Below, one piece after another: positions 63,946-64,000 of a stretch of DNA of 64,000 bases. The translations under genes and the position numbers were made by a program. The notes under the pieces were generated by a model. That model worked only from the letters and a program-made list of their open reading frames with translations, was not told the origin of the DNA and did no database searches. The stretch spans positions 164,035 to 228,034 of the forward strand of contig NZ_KI928925.1 of assembly GCF_000521215.1 (NCBI RefSeq), given 5' to 3'. Each line of letters begins with the position of its first letter. Position 1 is the first letter of the stretch. The stretch is from Labrenzia sp. DG1229. Lineage in GTDB: Bacteria > Pseudomonadota > Alphaproteobacteria > Rhizobiales > Stappiaceae.

Positions 63946-64000
63946 GTTTTTGGCCCTGTAACGGAAGACAAGGCGGAATAGGACCGCATTCAAGAAAGGA

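Noticed and set aside
1..64000. tRNA, rRNA, CRISPR or intact insertion sequence
   Set aside because: No cloverleaf-like repeats with anticodon arms, no rRNA-like sequence, no regularly spaced direct repeats, and no transposase or integrase motifs were found by reading; short structured RNAs could still be missed.

Overview
The window is a G+C-rich, densely coded bacterial chromosome segment. Its gene content points to an alphaproteobacterium, most likely a marine member of the Stappiaceae (Roseibium/Labrenzia type) or a relative. The pointers are an MmcB-type protein, a Blh/BigR-type sulfide operon, a one-domain XylG, a ROK-controlled xyl operon, and several binding-protein-dependent ABC importers. 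The taxonomic placement is inferred from gene families, not computed. No rRNA, tRNA, CRISPR array or intact insertion sequence was seen.

Layout. 1-7.9 kb: D-xylose uptake and catabolism (ROK regulator, xylFHG, xylB, xylA). 8-9.5 kb: mmcB and a small exported protein. 9.8-17.3 kb: a seven-gene operon for an unidentified sugar or polyol (RpiR regulator, class II aldolase, binding protein, two permeases, FGGY kinase, ATPase). 17.5-22.9 kb: a minus-strand sulfide/persulfide operon (two YeeE/YedE proteins, Blh persulfide dioxygenase, phosphatase-like/SQR fusion, SulP) behind a BigR-like operator. 23-34 kb: a DedA-PAP2-LssY fusion, a polyphosphate:AMP phosphotransferase, a glyoxylate aminotransferase, a degenerate N-formylglutamate amidohydrolase relative, a DadA-like oxidase, glutaryl-CoA dehydrogenase with a divergent LysR regulator, and a YegS-like lipid kinase.

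34.1-48.6 kb is a surface-glycan island: a sulfotransferase, GDP-mannose dehydratase and GDP-fucose synthase, several glycosyltransferases, an FkbM methyltransferase, and a cassette for a CDP-linked (or possibly GDP-linked) 3,6-dideoxyhexose (His-type 3-dehydrase, 4-ketoreductase, rfbG, rfbF). 48.9-57.4 kb is an acyl-CoA catabolic operon: CoA ligase, SDR, MaoC, nitronate monooxygenase-like protein, acyl-CoA dehydrogenase and an APH-type kinase. It parallels the levulinate (4-hydroxyacyl-CoA) pathway and is followed by a convergent fadJ-type gene. 57.5-64 kb holds trmO, a one-component HTH/binding-protein regulator, and a polyamine-type ABC importer ending in a strong terminator.

Three genes (rfbF, a glycosyltransferase and the CoA ligase) are each broken by one single-base indel beside a short T run. 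Either there are sequence errors or the surface-sugar and acyl-CoA functions are partly lost. The items most worth following up are the acyl-CoA operon with the kinase/ACAD pair, the 3-dehydrase without Fe-S cysteines, and the uncharacterised sugar operon.
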